Source of the DNA: REEB95 sp963810055
GTDB lineage: Bacteria > Pseudomonadota > Alphaproteobacteria > ATCC43930 > CGMCC-115725
Assembly (NCBI GenBank): GCA_963810055.1
Contig: CAWEME010000012.1
Span: 248,001-312,000 of the forward strand
Reading direction: 5' to 3'
Length of the DNA: 64,000 nucleotides
This document shows positions 16,198 through 25,006 of this stretch, one piece after another. The translations under genes were made by a program, and so were the position numbers. The notes under the pieces were generated by a model. The model was not told where the DNA came from and did not search any database. It was given only the letters and a program-made list of their open reading frames with translations. Position 1 is the stretch's first letter, and the number at the start of each line of letters is the position of its first letter.

Positions 16198-16971
16198 TCA
16201 ACGGTTCTTGAAGACGGGCTTGCGTTTTTCGACGAAGGCCGCCATGCCCTCTTTCTGATCCATGGTCGCGAACAGCGAATGGAACAGCCGGCGCTCGAAA
16301 CGCACGCCTTCGGCCAGCGTGGTCTCGTAGGCGCGGTTGATCGACTCCTTGGCCATCAGCACCGACGGCCGCGAGAACGCCGCGATCTGCGCCGCGATCT
16401 TCACCGCCTCCTCGACCAGCTGCGACGCCGGCACGACGCGCGAGACCAGGCCCGAACGCTCGGCCTCGGCCGCGTCCATCAAACGCCCGGTGAGGATCAT
16501 GTCCATCGCCTTGGCCTTGCCGACGAAGCGGGTGAGCCGCTGCGAGCCGCCGGCGCCGGGCATGACGCCGAGAACGATCTCGGGCTGGCCGAATTTCGCG
16601 CTGTCGGCGGCGATGATGGTGTCGCACATCATGGCGAGCTCGCAGCCGCCGCCCAAGGCGAAGCCCGCCACCGCGGCGATCACCGGCTTGCGGCACAGGC
16701 TCACGCGCTCCCAGCTTTTGACGAAATCGCCGAGATAGACGTCCATGTAACCGCGGCCCTGCATCTCCTTGATGTCGGCGCCGGCGGCGAACGCCTTGTC
16801 GCTTCCCGTCAGCACGATCGCGCCGATCTTGTCGTCGCCTTCGAAGGCGTCGAGCGCCTGTCCCAATTCGCGGATCAGGGCGTCGCACAGCGCGTTCAAG
16901 GCCTTGGGCCGGTTCAAGGTGATGAGCCCCACCGCCCCGCGGCTTTCGACCAGGATGTTCTCGTAGCTCAT
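16198..16971 (-). CDS. Enoyl-CoA hydratase
   Basis: A 257-residue crotonase-family enzyme that adds water to trans-2-enoyl-CoA in fatty acid or related acyl-CoA breakdown. The oxyanion-hole segments AFAAGADIKEM and AVAGFALGGGCELAMMCD are present, and both catalytic glutamates are visible: the one in GGGCELA and the one in FGQPEIVLGVMPGAGG. That pair is typical of true hydratases rather than isomerases. The open frame extends far upstream, but ATG 16971 gives the usual start (MSYENILVE). It sits 23 bases downstream of the small secreted-protein gene, same strand. Confidence 0.93.
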   Translation of the reverse strand: MSYENILVESRGAVGLITLNRPKALNALCDALIRELGQALDAFEGDDKIGAIVLTGSDKAFAAGADIKEMQGRGYMDVYLGDFVKSWERVSLCRKPVIAAVAGFALGGGCELAMMCDTIIAADSAKFGQPEIVLGVMPGAGGSQRLTRFVGKAKAMDMILTGRLMDAAEAERSGLVSRVVPASQLVEEAVKIAAQIAAFSRPSVLMAKESINRAYETTLAEGVRFERRLFHSLFATMDQKEGMAAFVEKRKPVFKNR

Positions 16972-16994
16972 TGTCCTTGCTCCCAAATTTGGCG

Positions 16995-17360
16995 CTATTG
17001 CGGCAGCGGCGACAGGGTGAAGCTCACAGTCAGATTGCCGTCCGGCCCGCGGTAATCGAGCTTGAGCCGCTCGCTTTCGCGCCGCCAGAGATTGGTCCCG
17101 GCGGCGCTCCAGCCGAGTTGCGGCAGGGTCTGGGCGTAGAAACGCGCCACGTCGCCGCGCGCGAGCTTGCCCTTGGCCTGGGCCTCGACGATGCGGCCCT
17201 CGGGCTTGTCGAACACCAGCGACGAGCCGGCGACGAGGTCGAGGCCGGGCATCAGGGGCAGATCCTCGGTGCCGGGGACGAATTCGTCGGCGCGCGCGCG
17301 CGCGCCCGGCCAGAGAACCGTGGCGAGCAACAGGCAAGACAGCAAAGCGCGGCGGCGCAT
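16995..17360 (-). CDS. Secreted hypothetical protein
   Basis: A 121-residue protein with a clear Sec signal peptide (MRRRALLSCLLLATVLWPG, cleavage probably after ARA near residue 24). The mature part has no family I can name: about 97 residues with mixed charge, ARFYAQTLPQLGWSAAG in the middle and a beta-rich end (LKLDYRGPDGNLTVSF). It is encoded between mutM and the enoyl-CoA hydratase gene, 15 bases after the mutM stop, so probably transcribed with mutM. The pattern recalls small periplasmic proteins seen beside echA in other alphaproteobacteria, but this is only an impression. Confidence 0.72.
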   Translation of the reverse strand: MRRRALLSCLLLATVLWPGARARADEFVPGTEDLPLMPGLDLVAGSSLVFDKPEGRIVEAQAKGKLARGDVARFYAQTLPQLGWSAAGTNLWRRESERLKLDYRGPDGNLTVSFTLSPLPQ

Positions 17361-17375
17361 CGGCGAAACTTAAAC

Positions 17376-18209
17376 CTAGCGCTGCCGCTTGGCACAGTAA
17401 AAAGTCGAACGGCCGTTCTGGACGATGCGCCTGATGCTGGTGCGGCAATCGCAGCGCGGACAGGGCTCGCCCTCCTTGCCGTAGACCGCCCACTGATGCT
17501 GGAAGTAACCCAGCTCGCCCGAGGCCTGCACGTAATCGCGCAAGGAGGAGCCGCCCGCCGCGATCGCGCGCTCCAGCACGTCGCGGATGGCGTTCGCCAA
17601 TTCATCGGCGCGCGCGCCTCGCACGCTTCCGGCTAAACGTTTCGGCGATATTCCCGCGCCGTAAAGGCTCTCCGAGACATAGATGTTGCCGAGCCCGGCG
17701 ATCACGCGCTGGTCCAGCAGAGCCGCCTTGATCGAGGTCTTCTTGCCCTTGAGCAGGCCGGCCAATCTCGCGCCGTCGAATTCGGGCGAAAGCGGCTCCG
17801 GCCCCAGATGCCGGAACAGCTGGTGCGCGGCGAGATCGCCTTCGGCCGCGTAGTCGAGCAGCCCGAAGCGCCGCGCGTCGTTCAGGCGCAGCTCGACGCC
17901 GCCTTCGAAACCCAGCACGGCGTGGTCGTGCGGCGCGGGCGGAAGCGGATTATCCGCATCGGCCAGCACCAGGCGCCCCGACATGCCGAGATGCGCGATC
18001 AGCACGCCGCCGTCTTCGAGGTGAAAGAGAATGTATTTGGCGCGGCGCGAAATGGCGATGATCCGCCGGCCTTCGAGCTTCGCCTTCAGGCCGGGCGGAA
18101 CCGGTTTGCGCAGATCGCGCCGTTTGAGCTTGAAGGACAAGATTTTTTTGCCCAGGAGGCGCGCCGTCAGGCCGCGCGCGATGGTTTCGACCTCGGGCAA
18201 TTCGGGCAT
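17376..18209 (-). CDS. mutM: Formamidopyrimidine-DNA glycosylase
   Basis: A 277-residue bifunctional glycosylase/AP lyase that removes 8-oxoguanine and formamidopyrimidines. It starts with the catalytic MPELPEVET (Pro2 nucleophile, Glu3). The helix-two-turn-helix QRVIAGLGNIYVSE is present. The C-terminal zinc finger is unusual: it has CPRC and then YC, but the fourth zinc cysteine is replaced, the end reading TFYCAKRQR where CxxC is expected; an extra cysteine in CPRCDC could compensate. The gene diverges from ubiE with 56 bases between the starts, a common alphaproteobacterial arrangement. Confidence 0.95.
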   Translation of the reverse strand: MPELPEVETIARGLTARLLGKKILSFKLKRRDLRKPVPPGLKAKLEGRRIIAISRRAKYILFHLEDGGVLIAHLGMSGRLVLADADNPLPPAPHDHAVLGFEGGVELRLNDARRFGLLDYAAEGDLAAHQLFRHLGPEPLSPEFDGARLAGLLKGKKTSIKAALLDQRVIAGLGNIYVSESLYGAGISPKRLAGSVRGARADELANAIRDVLERAIAAGGSSLRDYVQASGELGYFQHQWAVYGKEGEPCPRCDCRTSIRRIVQNGRSTFYCAKRQR

Positions 18210-18265
18210 GGTTGTCGGGGCTTACGTCCCTTGGAAGGAGAGCGGGGGGCGCGTATGGTGCCCCG

Positions 18266-19021
18266 ATGGCGAGACCCGACACAAGCGAGATGGATTTCGG
18301 CTTCCGCCGCGTCGAGGCGGCCGAGCATACGCGCCTGGTCAGGGACGTGTTCGACCGCGTGGCGACGCGCTACGACCTGATGAACGATCTGATGTCGGGC
18401 GGCGTCCACCGTCTGTGGAAATCGACGCTGATCGCGGCGCTCGATCCGCGCCCGGGACAGGTCCTGCTCGACGTCGCCGGCGGCACCGGCGACATCGCGC
18501 GCCGGTTTCTGGCGCGCGCCGGCGCGGGCGCCCGCGTCATCCTGTGCGACCTCACCGAAAGCATGTTGCGCCAGGGCCGCGACCGCGCCTTGGACCGGGG
18601 CGCGCTTGAGGGCATAGACTGGGTGTGCGGCGCCGCCGAGCATCTTCCCTTCGCGGATTGCAGCGTCGACGCCTATACCATCGCCTTCGGCTTGCGCAAC
18701 GTCACCGGCATTCCGCAAGCGCTTTCCGAGGCGCGGCGGGTGTTGAAGCCGGGCGGGCGCTTCTTCTGCCTCGAATTCAGCCAGGTCGAGATCCCGGTCC
18801 TCAAGCAAGCCTACGACCTCTATTCCTTCCAGGTGCTGCCGCGCCTCGGCGCGGTGGTGGCCCGGGACCGCGAAGCCTATCAATACCTGGTGGAAAGCAT
18901 TCGCCGCTTCCCCAGCCGCCGCAAGCTGTTGTCCCTGATGGACCAGGCCGGGCTGGAAAAGACCAGCGTCCGGGCGCTTTCCGGCGGCATTGCCGCCATC
19001 CATTCCGGCTGGCGGCTCTGA
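18266..19021 (+). CDS. ubiE: Ubiquinone/menaquinone C-methyltransferase UbiE
   Basis: A 251-residue SAM-dependent methyltransferase of quinone synthesis. The SAM-binding motif I is LLDVAGGTGDIARRF; the family signatures RYDLMNDLMSGGVHRLWK and AYTIAFGLRNVTGIP are both present. ATG 18266 is chosen to begin MARPDTSEMDFGFRRV; a longer in-frame start at 18212 is unlikely. It diverges from mutM. In many alphaproteobacteria ubiB follows ubiE before coaBC; here coaBC follows directly after 72 bases, so ubiB is absent from this site. Confidence 0.96.
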   Translation: MARPDTSEMDFGFRRVEAAEHTRLVRDVFDRVATRYDLMNDLMSGGVHRLWKSTLIAALDPRPGQVLLDVAGGTGDIARRFLARAGAGARVILCDLTESMLRQGRDRALDRGALEGIDWVCGAAEHLPFADCSVDAYTIAFGLRNVTGIPQALSEARRVLKPGGRFFCLEFSQVEIPVLKQAYDLYSFQVLPRLGAVVARDREAYQYLVESIRRFPSRRKLLSLMDQAGLEKTSVRALSGGIAAIHSGWRL

Positions 19022-19093
19022 ACTGGACTTTGACGGCGAATTACACCTCCTATAGAGTGGTTTTTTCCGGGCCCCCATCCAGGATCGATTACC

Positions 19094-20302
19094 GTGCTGC
19101 ATGGTCGCCGCATTCTGTTGATCGTCGCCGGCGGAATATCCGCCTATAAAAGCCTCGATCTCATCCGCCGCCTCAAGGAGCGCGGCGCCACGGTGCGCTG
19201 CGTGCTCACATCGGGCGCGCGCGAGTTCATCACGCCCTTGTCGGCGCAGACCCTGAGCGGCGAGACCGTCTATGGCGATCTGTTCTCGCTGACCCAGGAA
19301 AACGAGATGGGGCATCTGCGGTTGTCGCAAGAGGCCGATCTGCTGATCGTGGCGCCGGCGACCGCCGATCTCATCGCCAAGATGGCGGCGGGGCTGGCCG
19401 ACGATCTCGCCTCCACGATTCTGGTGGCCACGGACAAGCCGGTGCTGTTCGCGCCCGCCATGAACACGCGCATGTGGGAGAACCCGGCCACGCGCGCCAA
19501 TGTCGCGCTCTTGGAAAAGCGCGGCATGAAACGGGTGGGCCCCGCCTCCGGCCCGCTCGCTGAGAAAGAAAGCGGCATGGGGCGCATGGCCGAACCCGTC
19601 GAGATCGCCGACGCGGCGGAAGAGTTGTTCCTCGCCAATGCCGCGCTCAAGGGACGCCGCGCGCTCGTCACCAGCGGCCCGACGGAAGAGGCGATCGACC
19701 CGGTGCGCTATATCGCCAACCGCTCCTCGGGCAAGCAGGGCCATGCCATCGCCGCCGCCTTGGCGCGGCTGGGCGCCGACACGGTGCTGGTTTCGGGCCC
19801 GACGCGCGAGCCCGATCCGCCGGGGGTGAAGGTGGTGCATGTGCGCTCGGCGCGCGAAATGATGGCGGCGTGCGAATCCCAACTGCCGGTCGACGTGGCC
19901 GTGTGCGCGGCGGCGGTGGCCGATTGGCGCGCCGAGGAAGCGGGGCAGAAGCTCAAGAAAAAGCCGGGTGCGGCGCCGGTGCTGGCGCTGGTGGAGAATC
20001 CGGACATTCTCGCCAATCTCGCCAAGCCCGGCAACCGGCGGCCCAAGCTGGTGGTGGGTTTCGCCGCCGAAACCGAGAACCTCGTCGCCAACGCCAAGGA
20101 CAAGCGCCGCAAGAAAGGCTGCGACTGGATGCTGGCCAACGACGTCGCGGCCGCATCCGGCACCTTGGGCGGCGAGGACAACGCGATCCACCTGATCGAC
20201 GAGAGCGGCGTCGAGGCCTGGGGCAAGCTCTCCAAGCGCGACGTCGGCGAGAAACTCGCGCAACGCATCGCCCTGGCGCTCAACCGCCAGGCGGCGGAAT
20301 AA
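19094..20302 (+). CDS. coaBC: Bifunctional phosphopantothenoylcysteine decarboxylase/synthetase
   Basis: A 402-residue enzyme making two consecutive steps of coenzyme A synthesis. The N-terminal flavoprotein decarboxylase (CoaC, about residues 1-180) has GGISAYKSLDLIRRL, the histidine in MGHLRLS and PAMNTRMW. The C-terminal ligase (CoaB) has TSGPTEEAIDPVR and RSSGKQG. One oddity: where the E. coli enzyme has its catalytic cysteine (in an ACG context), this protein reads GPLAEKESGMGRM, with no cysteine. Related alphaproteobacterial proteins may share this, which I cannot check. The start is GTG 19094. It lies downstream of ubiE and 18 bases before an Rrf2 gene. Confidence 0.95.
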   Translation: MLHGRRILLIVAGGISAYKSLDLIRRLKERGATVRCVLTSGAREFITPLSAQTLSGETVYGDLFSLTQENEMGHLRLSQEADLLIVAPATADLIAKMAAGLADDLASTILVATDKPVLFAPAMNTRMWENPATRANVALLEKRGMKRVGPASGPLAEKESGMGRMAEPVEIADAAEELFLANAALKGRRALVTSGPTEEAIDPVRYIANRSSGKQGHAIAAALARLGADTVLVSGPTREPDPPGVKVVHVRSAREMMAACESQLPVDVAVCAAAVADWRAEEAGQKLKKKPGAAPVLALVENPDILANLAKPGNRRPKLVVGFAAETENLVANAKDKRRKKGCDWMLANDVAAASGTLGGEDNAIHLIDESGVEAWGKLSKRDVGEKLAQRIALALNRQAAE

Positions 20303-20320
20303 ACGCGGGCGATTTCGATC

Positions 20321-20776
20321 ATGGTGAGGCTGACCAAGAAACTGCTCTTCGCCATCGAGGCCGTGCTCGACATCGCCTACAACGCCGGCGATCTGCCGGT
20401 GCAATCGGGCGAGATCACCCGCCGCCAGGGGATTCCGCGGCGCTATCTGGAGCAGGTGCTGCAACAGCTGGTGCGCGCGGGCGTGCTGGCCGGCGTGCGC
20501 GGCCCGCGCGGCGGCTATCGCCTGGCGCGCGAACGCCGCCGCATCTCGCTCGGCGAGATCGTGCGCGTGGTGCGCGAACTCGACGGCGCCGGCGATCCGC
20601 TCGAGCAGAATATCGGAGCATTGCTCGGCCAGCGCGTGGTGCGGCCGGTGTGGAAGGAATTGAACGACGAGGTGATGAAGCGGCTCGACGCCCTCACCAT
20701 CGAGGATCTCTGCCTGCGCGCGCACAGAGACGGCGTGCCGGGCGAATACGGCGCCAAGATCGACTTCTCGATCTGA
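20321..20776 (+). CDS. Rrf2-family transcriptional regulator
   Basis: A 151-residue winged-helix regulator. The N-terminal DNA-binding part shows the typical Rrf2 pattern (TRRQGIPRRYLEQVLQQLVRAGVL then GVRGPRGGYRLAR). The three cysteines that hold a 2Fe-2S cluster in IscR and NsrR are missing; the only cysteine is in IEDLCLRA. That makes it closer to cluster-free members such as CymR of Bacillus, which works with CysK to sense cysteine status. The gene lies 25 bases upstream of cysK, so a role in sulfur assimilation is a reasonable inference. Confidence 0.9.
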   Translation: MVRLTKKLLFAIEAVLDIAYNAGDLPVQSGEITRRQGIPRRYLEQVLQQLVRAGVLAGVRGPRGGYRLARERRRISLGEIVRVVRELDGAGDPLEQNIGALLGQRVVRPVWKELNDEVMKRLDALTIEDLCLRAHRDGVPGEYGAKIDFSI

Positions 20777-20801
20777 GGCCGATTTTCCAAGGAGGCAAGA
20801 C

Positions 20802-21796
<995 letters not shown>

Positions 21797-21797
<1 letters not shown>

Positions 21798-22576
21798 TGG
21801 CCGAAGCCGCCACCTTCGCGCTGAGCGAGGAGCAGTTCCGGCGTTATGCCCGGCATCTGATCCTCGACCAGGTCGGCGAGGAAGGCCAGGCCAAGCTGCT
21901 CCAATCGCGCGTGCTGGTGGTGGGGGCGGGGGGCCTCGGCTCACCCGTGCTGATGTATCTCGCCGCCGCCGGGGTCGGCACGCTCGGCGTGGCCGATGAC
22001 GACGAGGTGGACCTGCCCAATCTCCAGCGCCAGATCGTGCATGACACGGCGCGCATCGGCGACAACAAGGCGCTCAGCGCCAAGGCGGCGCTGGCCCGGA
22101 TCAATCCCGGCGTGAAGGTGGAAACCCACGCGATCCATCTGGACCAGACCAATGCGGCCGCGATCATCCGCCGCTACGACCTGGTGGCCGACGGCAGCGA
22201 CAATTTCGCCACGCGCTATCTCTTGAACGATCTGTGCTACGCCCTCAAGAAGACGCTGATCGGCGCCGCGTTGTCGCCCTTTGACGGGCAACTTTCTACA
22301 TTCAAGGCCTATCTCGGCCCGCCCCATCCCTGCTACCGCTGCCTGTTCCGCGAGCCGCCGCCCGCCGAGCTGGTGCCGCGTTGCGAAACCGCCGGCATAT
22401 TGGGCGCGGTAGCCGGCGTCATGGGCACGCTCCAGGCGGTTGAGGTGCTGAAGGAACTGCTGGGCCTGGGCCAGAGCCTTTCGGGTTCGCTGCTGATGTA
22501 CGATTCCCTCAACACGAATTTCCACAAGATCGAGCTGCCGCGCGATCCCGACTGCCCGACCTGCGGGCGGGGCTGA
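21797..22576 (+). CDS. moeB: MoeB/ThiF-family adenylyltransferase
   Basis: A 259-residue E1-like enzyme that adenylates the C-terminal Gly-Gly of a sulfur-carrier protein such as MoaD or ThiS. The nucleotide-binding loop is VVGAGGLGSPVLMYLAAAGVG, the catalytic aspartate region is VADGSDNFATRYLLND, and two zinc-binding CxxC pairs are present (CYRC and CPTC). It lacks the C-terminal rhodanese domain of the longer MoeZ type. Whether it serves molybdopterin, thiamine or cysteine synthesis is open; coupling to cysK (TAATG overlap) leaves room for a cysteine-related role. Confidence 0.9.
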
Positions 22577-22582
22577 GCGGCC

Positions 22583-23563
22583 TTGAATAACGGTGCCGAT
22601 GCGCCCGTCCAGGCGCACAGGGACTCTTCAGGTTTTAGCGCTCCCGTTAAGGCGCCGCGGGATTCTTCGGCTTCTGGCGCTCCGCGCCGGGGCGCGGTTT
22701 TCGCCGCGGCCATGGTGGCGGTGGTGTTCTTCGCGCTGACCGCGCCCTTGACCCGCGCGATCACTCCGGCATTCGACCCGATACTGCTCGGCATGCGGCC
22801 GGCGCCGGCGGCGCTGGCGGCGGTGCCTCTGATATTGATCCTGCGGCTCAAGGGGCCGAGCGGCGCGCATGAATGGATGCTGCTGGCGGTTTCGGCCGCG
22901 TTCAGCTTCCTGGCGTTTCCGCTGCTGTTTTCGCTGGGCCAGGCGCGCACCTCGGCCACCCATGGCGGGCTGATTCAGGCGTCGATGCCGATCTTCACCG
23001 GGCTTGCCGCGGCCATCGTCGAGCGCCGCCGCCCGGGGCGTTTCTGGTGGCTGGGCGCGGCGCTGGCTTTCGCCGGCGAGGGGGTGCTGGTGTGGTTGCG
23101 CGACAGCGGGCCCGAGCGCGCTTCCTCGCTCTCCGGCGATCTGCTGATTCTCGCCGCCTCGGCGCTTTCGGCCAGCGCCTATATCGCGGGCGCAAGGCTG
23201 GCGGCGCGGATTACGGCCTTGAACGCGACCTTATGGTGCGTGGCCGCCGCCGGGCTGGCGGTGATGCCGTTTGCCGTGCTGCGGGCGGTCGACGTGAATT
23301 GGTCGAGCTTCGGCTGGGGGATGTGGGCGAGCCTGGTCACGCTGTCCTACGGCCCGATGCTGCTCGCCTTCATCGCCTGGTTCTGGGCGTTGGCCAAAGG
23401 CGGGGTGCGGCGCGTCGCCGTGTTCCAATTCCTGGTGCCGCCGCTTTCGGTGCTGATCTCGGTGGTGTTCCTGGGCGAGCGCCTGACCCTGCCGCTGATC
23501 GTCGCCATGGCGGCGATTTTCGGCGGGATCTGGCTGGCGCGGCGCGGCGGGCCGCAAGCCTGA
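22583..23563 (+). CDS. DMT-family (EamA) transporter
   Basis: A 326-residue inner-membrane protein with about ten hydrophobic helices and two EamA repeats, as in metabolite exporters of the drug/metabolite superfamily. The substrate is not predictable. The start is probably TTG 22583, six bases after the moeB stop; the first in-frame ATG lies inside the first helix (about 22709). The cytoplasmic N-terminus is unusual: a 39-bp unit (APV.A.RDSS..) is repeated at 22601-22639 and 22640-22678, giving a polar tail of about 35 residues before the first helix. Confidence 0.86.
   Translation: MNNGADAPVQAHRDSSGFSAPVKAPRDSSASGAPRRGAVFAAAMVAVVFFALTAPLTRAITPAFDPILLGMRPAPAALAAVPLILILRLKGPSGAHEWMLLAVSAAFSFLAFPLLFSLGQARTSATHGGLIQASMPIFTGLAAAIVERRRPGRFWWLGAALAFAGEGVLVWLRDSGPERASSLSGDLLILAASALSASAYIAGARLAARITALNATLWCVAAAGLAVMPFAVLRAVDVNWSSFGWGMWASLVTLSYGPMLLAFIAWFWALAKGGVRRVAVFQFLVPPLSVLISVVFLGERLTLPLIVAMAAIFGGIWLARRGGPQA
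22601..22678 (+). repeat. Imperfect 39-bp tandem duplication at the start of the EamA gene
   Basis: Two 39-bp units, 22601-22639 and 22640-22678, encode APVQAHRDSSGFS and APVKAPRDSSASG. They are clearly related but diverged, and a further APR begins a partial third copy. The unit is in-frame with the transporter gene and lies in its N-terminal tail. Its ends do not match the GCTTCGC/GCTACGC palindromic family. Confidence 0.75.
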
Positions 23564-23620
23564 ATCCCGCTCATGAGTTCGGGCTTGACCCGATTCGCGG
23601 GATGGGGCTAGAGGAAAGCT

Positions 23621-24136
23621 GTGTTCCGCGAAGCAGCCATTTCCCGCCGACCGCGCCTCGCGCTTATCGCGCTTCTCGTTCTTCTGTTCGCGCTCCCGGC
23701 CCTGTCCCGCGCCGACGACAAGCCCAACCTGCCGCGCTATGCGAGTTTGCGCGTCAGCGAGGTCAATCTGCGCGCCGGGCCGGGCACCAAATACCCCATT
23801 CAATACGTCTATCATCGCAAGGGGTTGCCGGTCGAAATCCTCAGCGAATACGACGTGTGGCGGAAGATCCGCGACTGGCAGGGCAGCGAAGGCTGGGTGC
23901 ATGAGCGCATGATTTCGCCCGCCCGCACCGTCATCATCAAGAGCGATACGCGCACCATCTATCGCGATCCGGCGCGGGATTCGCCCGCCTTGGCCAAGCT
24001 CGAGCCCGGCGTGGTGGCGAAGCTGCTGGAATGCAGCAATGCCTGGTGCCGGATCGAGACCGAGAAGCAGAACATCAAGGGCTGGCTGCTCCGGAGCGAG
24101 GTCTGGGGCGTCTATCCCGACGAAGTGGTGCAGTAG
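23621..24136 (+). CDS. Exported SH3-domain protein
   Basis: A 171-residue exported protein. A signal peptide is visible (LALIALLVLLFALPALSRAD, cleavage near residue 31). Two bacterial SH3-like units follow: LRVSEVNLRAGPGTKYPIQYVYHRKGLPVEI with GWVHERMIS, and a second from TIYRDPARDSPALAKLEPGVVAKLLEC to GWLLRSEVWGVYPDE. Such proteins are thought to bind peptidoglycan or other envelope ligands. The start is GTG 23621 with AGGAAA before it. It is encoded alone after the EamA gene. Confidence 0.88.
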   Translation: MFREAAISRRPRLALIALLVLLFALPALSRADDKPNLPRYASLRVSEVNLRAGPGTKYPIQYVYHRKGLPVEILSEYDVWRKIRDWQGSEGWVHERMISPARTVIIKSDTRTIYRDPARDSPALAKLEPGVVAKLLECSNAWCRIETEKQNIKGWLLRSEVWGVYPDEVVQ

Positions 24137-24214
24137 CCCCGTCATATTGACGGCAAGATCGGCCTGCGATCATCCTCGCCCCGGGTTCAGCGGGCAGCAG
24201 CGAGGAGAGCGGCC

Positions 24215-24370
24215 ATGTATTATTATATCAATTACGGCATCACCTTCGGCAACGCGCTGGCGATCGCCATGTCGTGGAGCGCCCATCACAGCGTGATCTG
24301 GTCGGTGATCGACGGTTTCCTGAGCTGGATCTACGTCGTCTACTACCTGTTGCTGCACGTCTCCACTTAA
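24215..24370 (+). CDS. 51-residue small membrane protein
   Basis: A very short open frame starting ATG 24215 and ending TAA 24368-24370. It begins MYYYINYGITFGNALAIAM and contains two hydrophobic segments (about residues 5-20 and 27-47), so a membrane hairpin is likely. A strong ribosome-binding site (GAGGAGAG) lies at the right distance. The start resembles a family of about 50-residue bacterial membrane peptides I have seen as unannotated proteins, but I cannot name a function. It converges with the DUF3501 gene, 15 bases between the stops. Confidence 0.75.
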   Translation: MYYYINYGITFGNALAIAMSWSAHHSVIWSVIDGFLSWIYVVYYLLLHVST

Positions 24371-24385
24371 GGCCGCGCGGCGCCG

Positions 24386-24979
24386 TCAGGACAGGTCTTC
24401 GGCGAGGGCCTGGCGCGTCGCCTCGGACAGCACCGCCATGTGCCCGTAATTCGGGTGCTCGATGCCGGCGATCACCTGCGTGCCGGGGGTCTTGAACTTC
24501 GCCTTCTGCGCGCTGGTAAACGGAAAGCGCATGAACTGGACCGAGGAGGCCTTGCCCTCGGGCGAGGTGTTCTCGCGCGTCGGATCGGCCTCGCCCATGA
24601 TCTTCTCGCCGGCCACGGACAGGTACATCTTGTGCTCGACGCCGCCGAGCCGGTTTAGCAGCTTGTCGCGTTGCACCGGATCCTCGATCTCGAACATCAC
24701 GGTCGCGACCAACTCGCTGCCCTTGGGGATGAGCGGGTTGTAGGCTTCGAGCTCGTCGGCGAGCTGCGCCTCGCCGCCGCGCTCGACCGCCAGCATCTCG
24801 TGGACCTGGTGCCACATGGTGTCGAAATTCTCGAAATAGAACGTCGCATGGGGACCGACCTCGACGCGGCGGTTCTGCTTGATCGCGGAGATGCGCTTGC
24901 GGTGTTCGCGCCGCTCGCGCTCATAGCGCTCCATCGGCAGGATATCGGCGCGGGTGAGGTCGCGGAATCGGGTGGTCAT
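24386..24979 (-). CDS. DUF3501 family protein
   Basis: A 197-residue soluble protein recognised as DUF3501 by its start (LTRADILPMERYERERREHRKRI) and the conserved FYFENFDTMWHQVHEM and NYGHMAVLSEATRQALAED segments. The function is not known to me. It is third in a minus-strand set after rubrerythrin and an Fe-S oxidoreductase, a combination that recurs in many proteobacteria, so a role in redox or iron homeostasis is likely. Several conserved His and Glu residues could bind metal, though this is a guess. Confidence 0.88.
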   Translation of the reverse strand: MTTRFRDLTRADILPMERYERERREHRKRISAIKQNRRVEVGPHATFYFENFDTMWHQVHEMLAVERGGEAQLADELEAYNPLIPKGSELVATVMFEIEDPVQRDKLLNRLGGVEHKMYLSVAGEKIMGEADPTRENTSPEGKASSVQFMRFPFTSAQKAKFKTPGTQVIAGIEHPNYGHMAVLSEATRQALAEDLS

Positions 24980-25006
24980 GGGCTGCTCCCGGGTTCTTTC
25001 AGGGTT

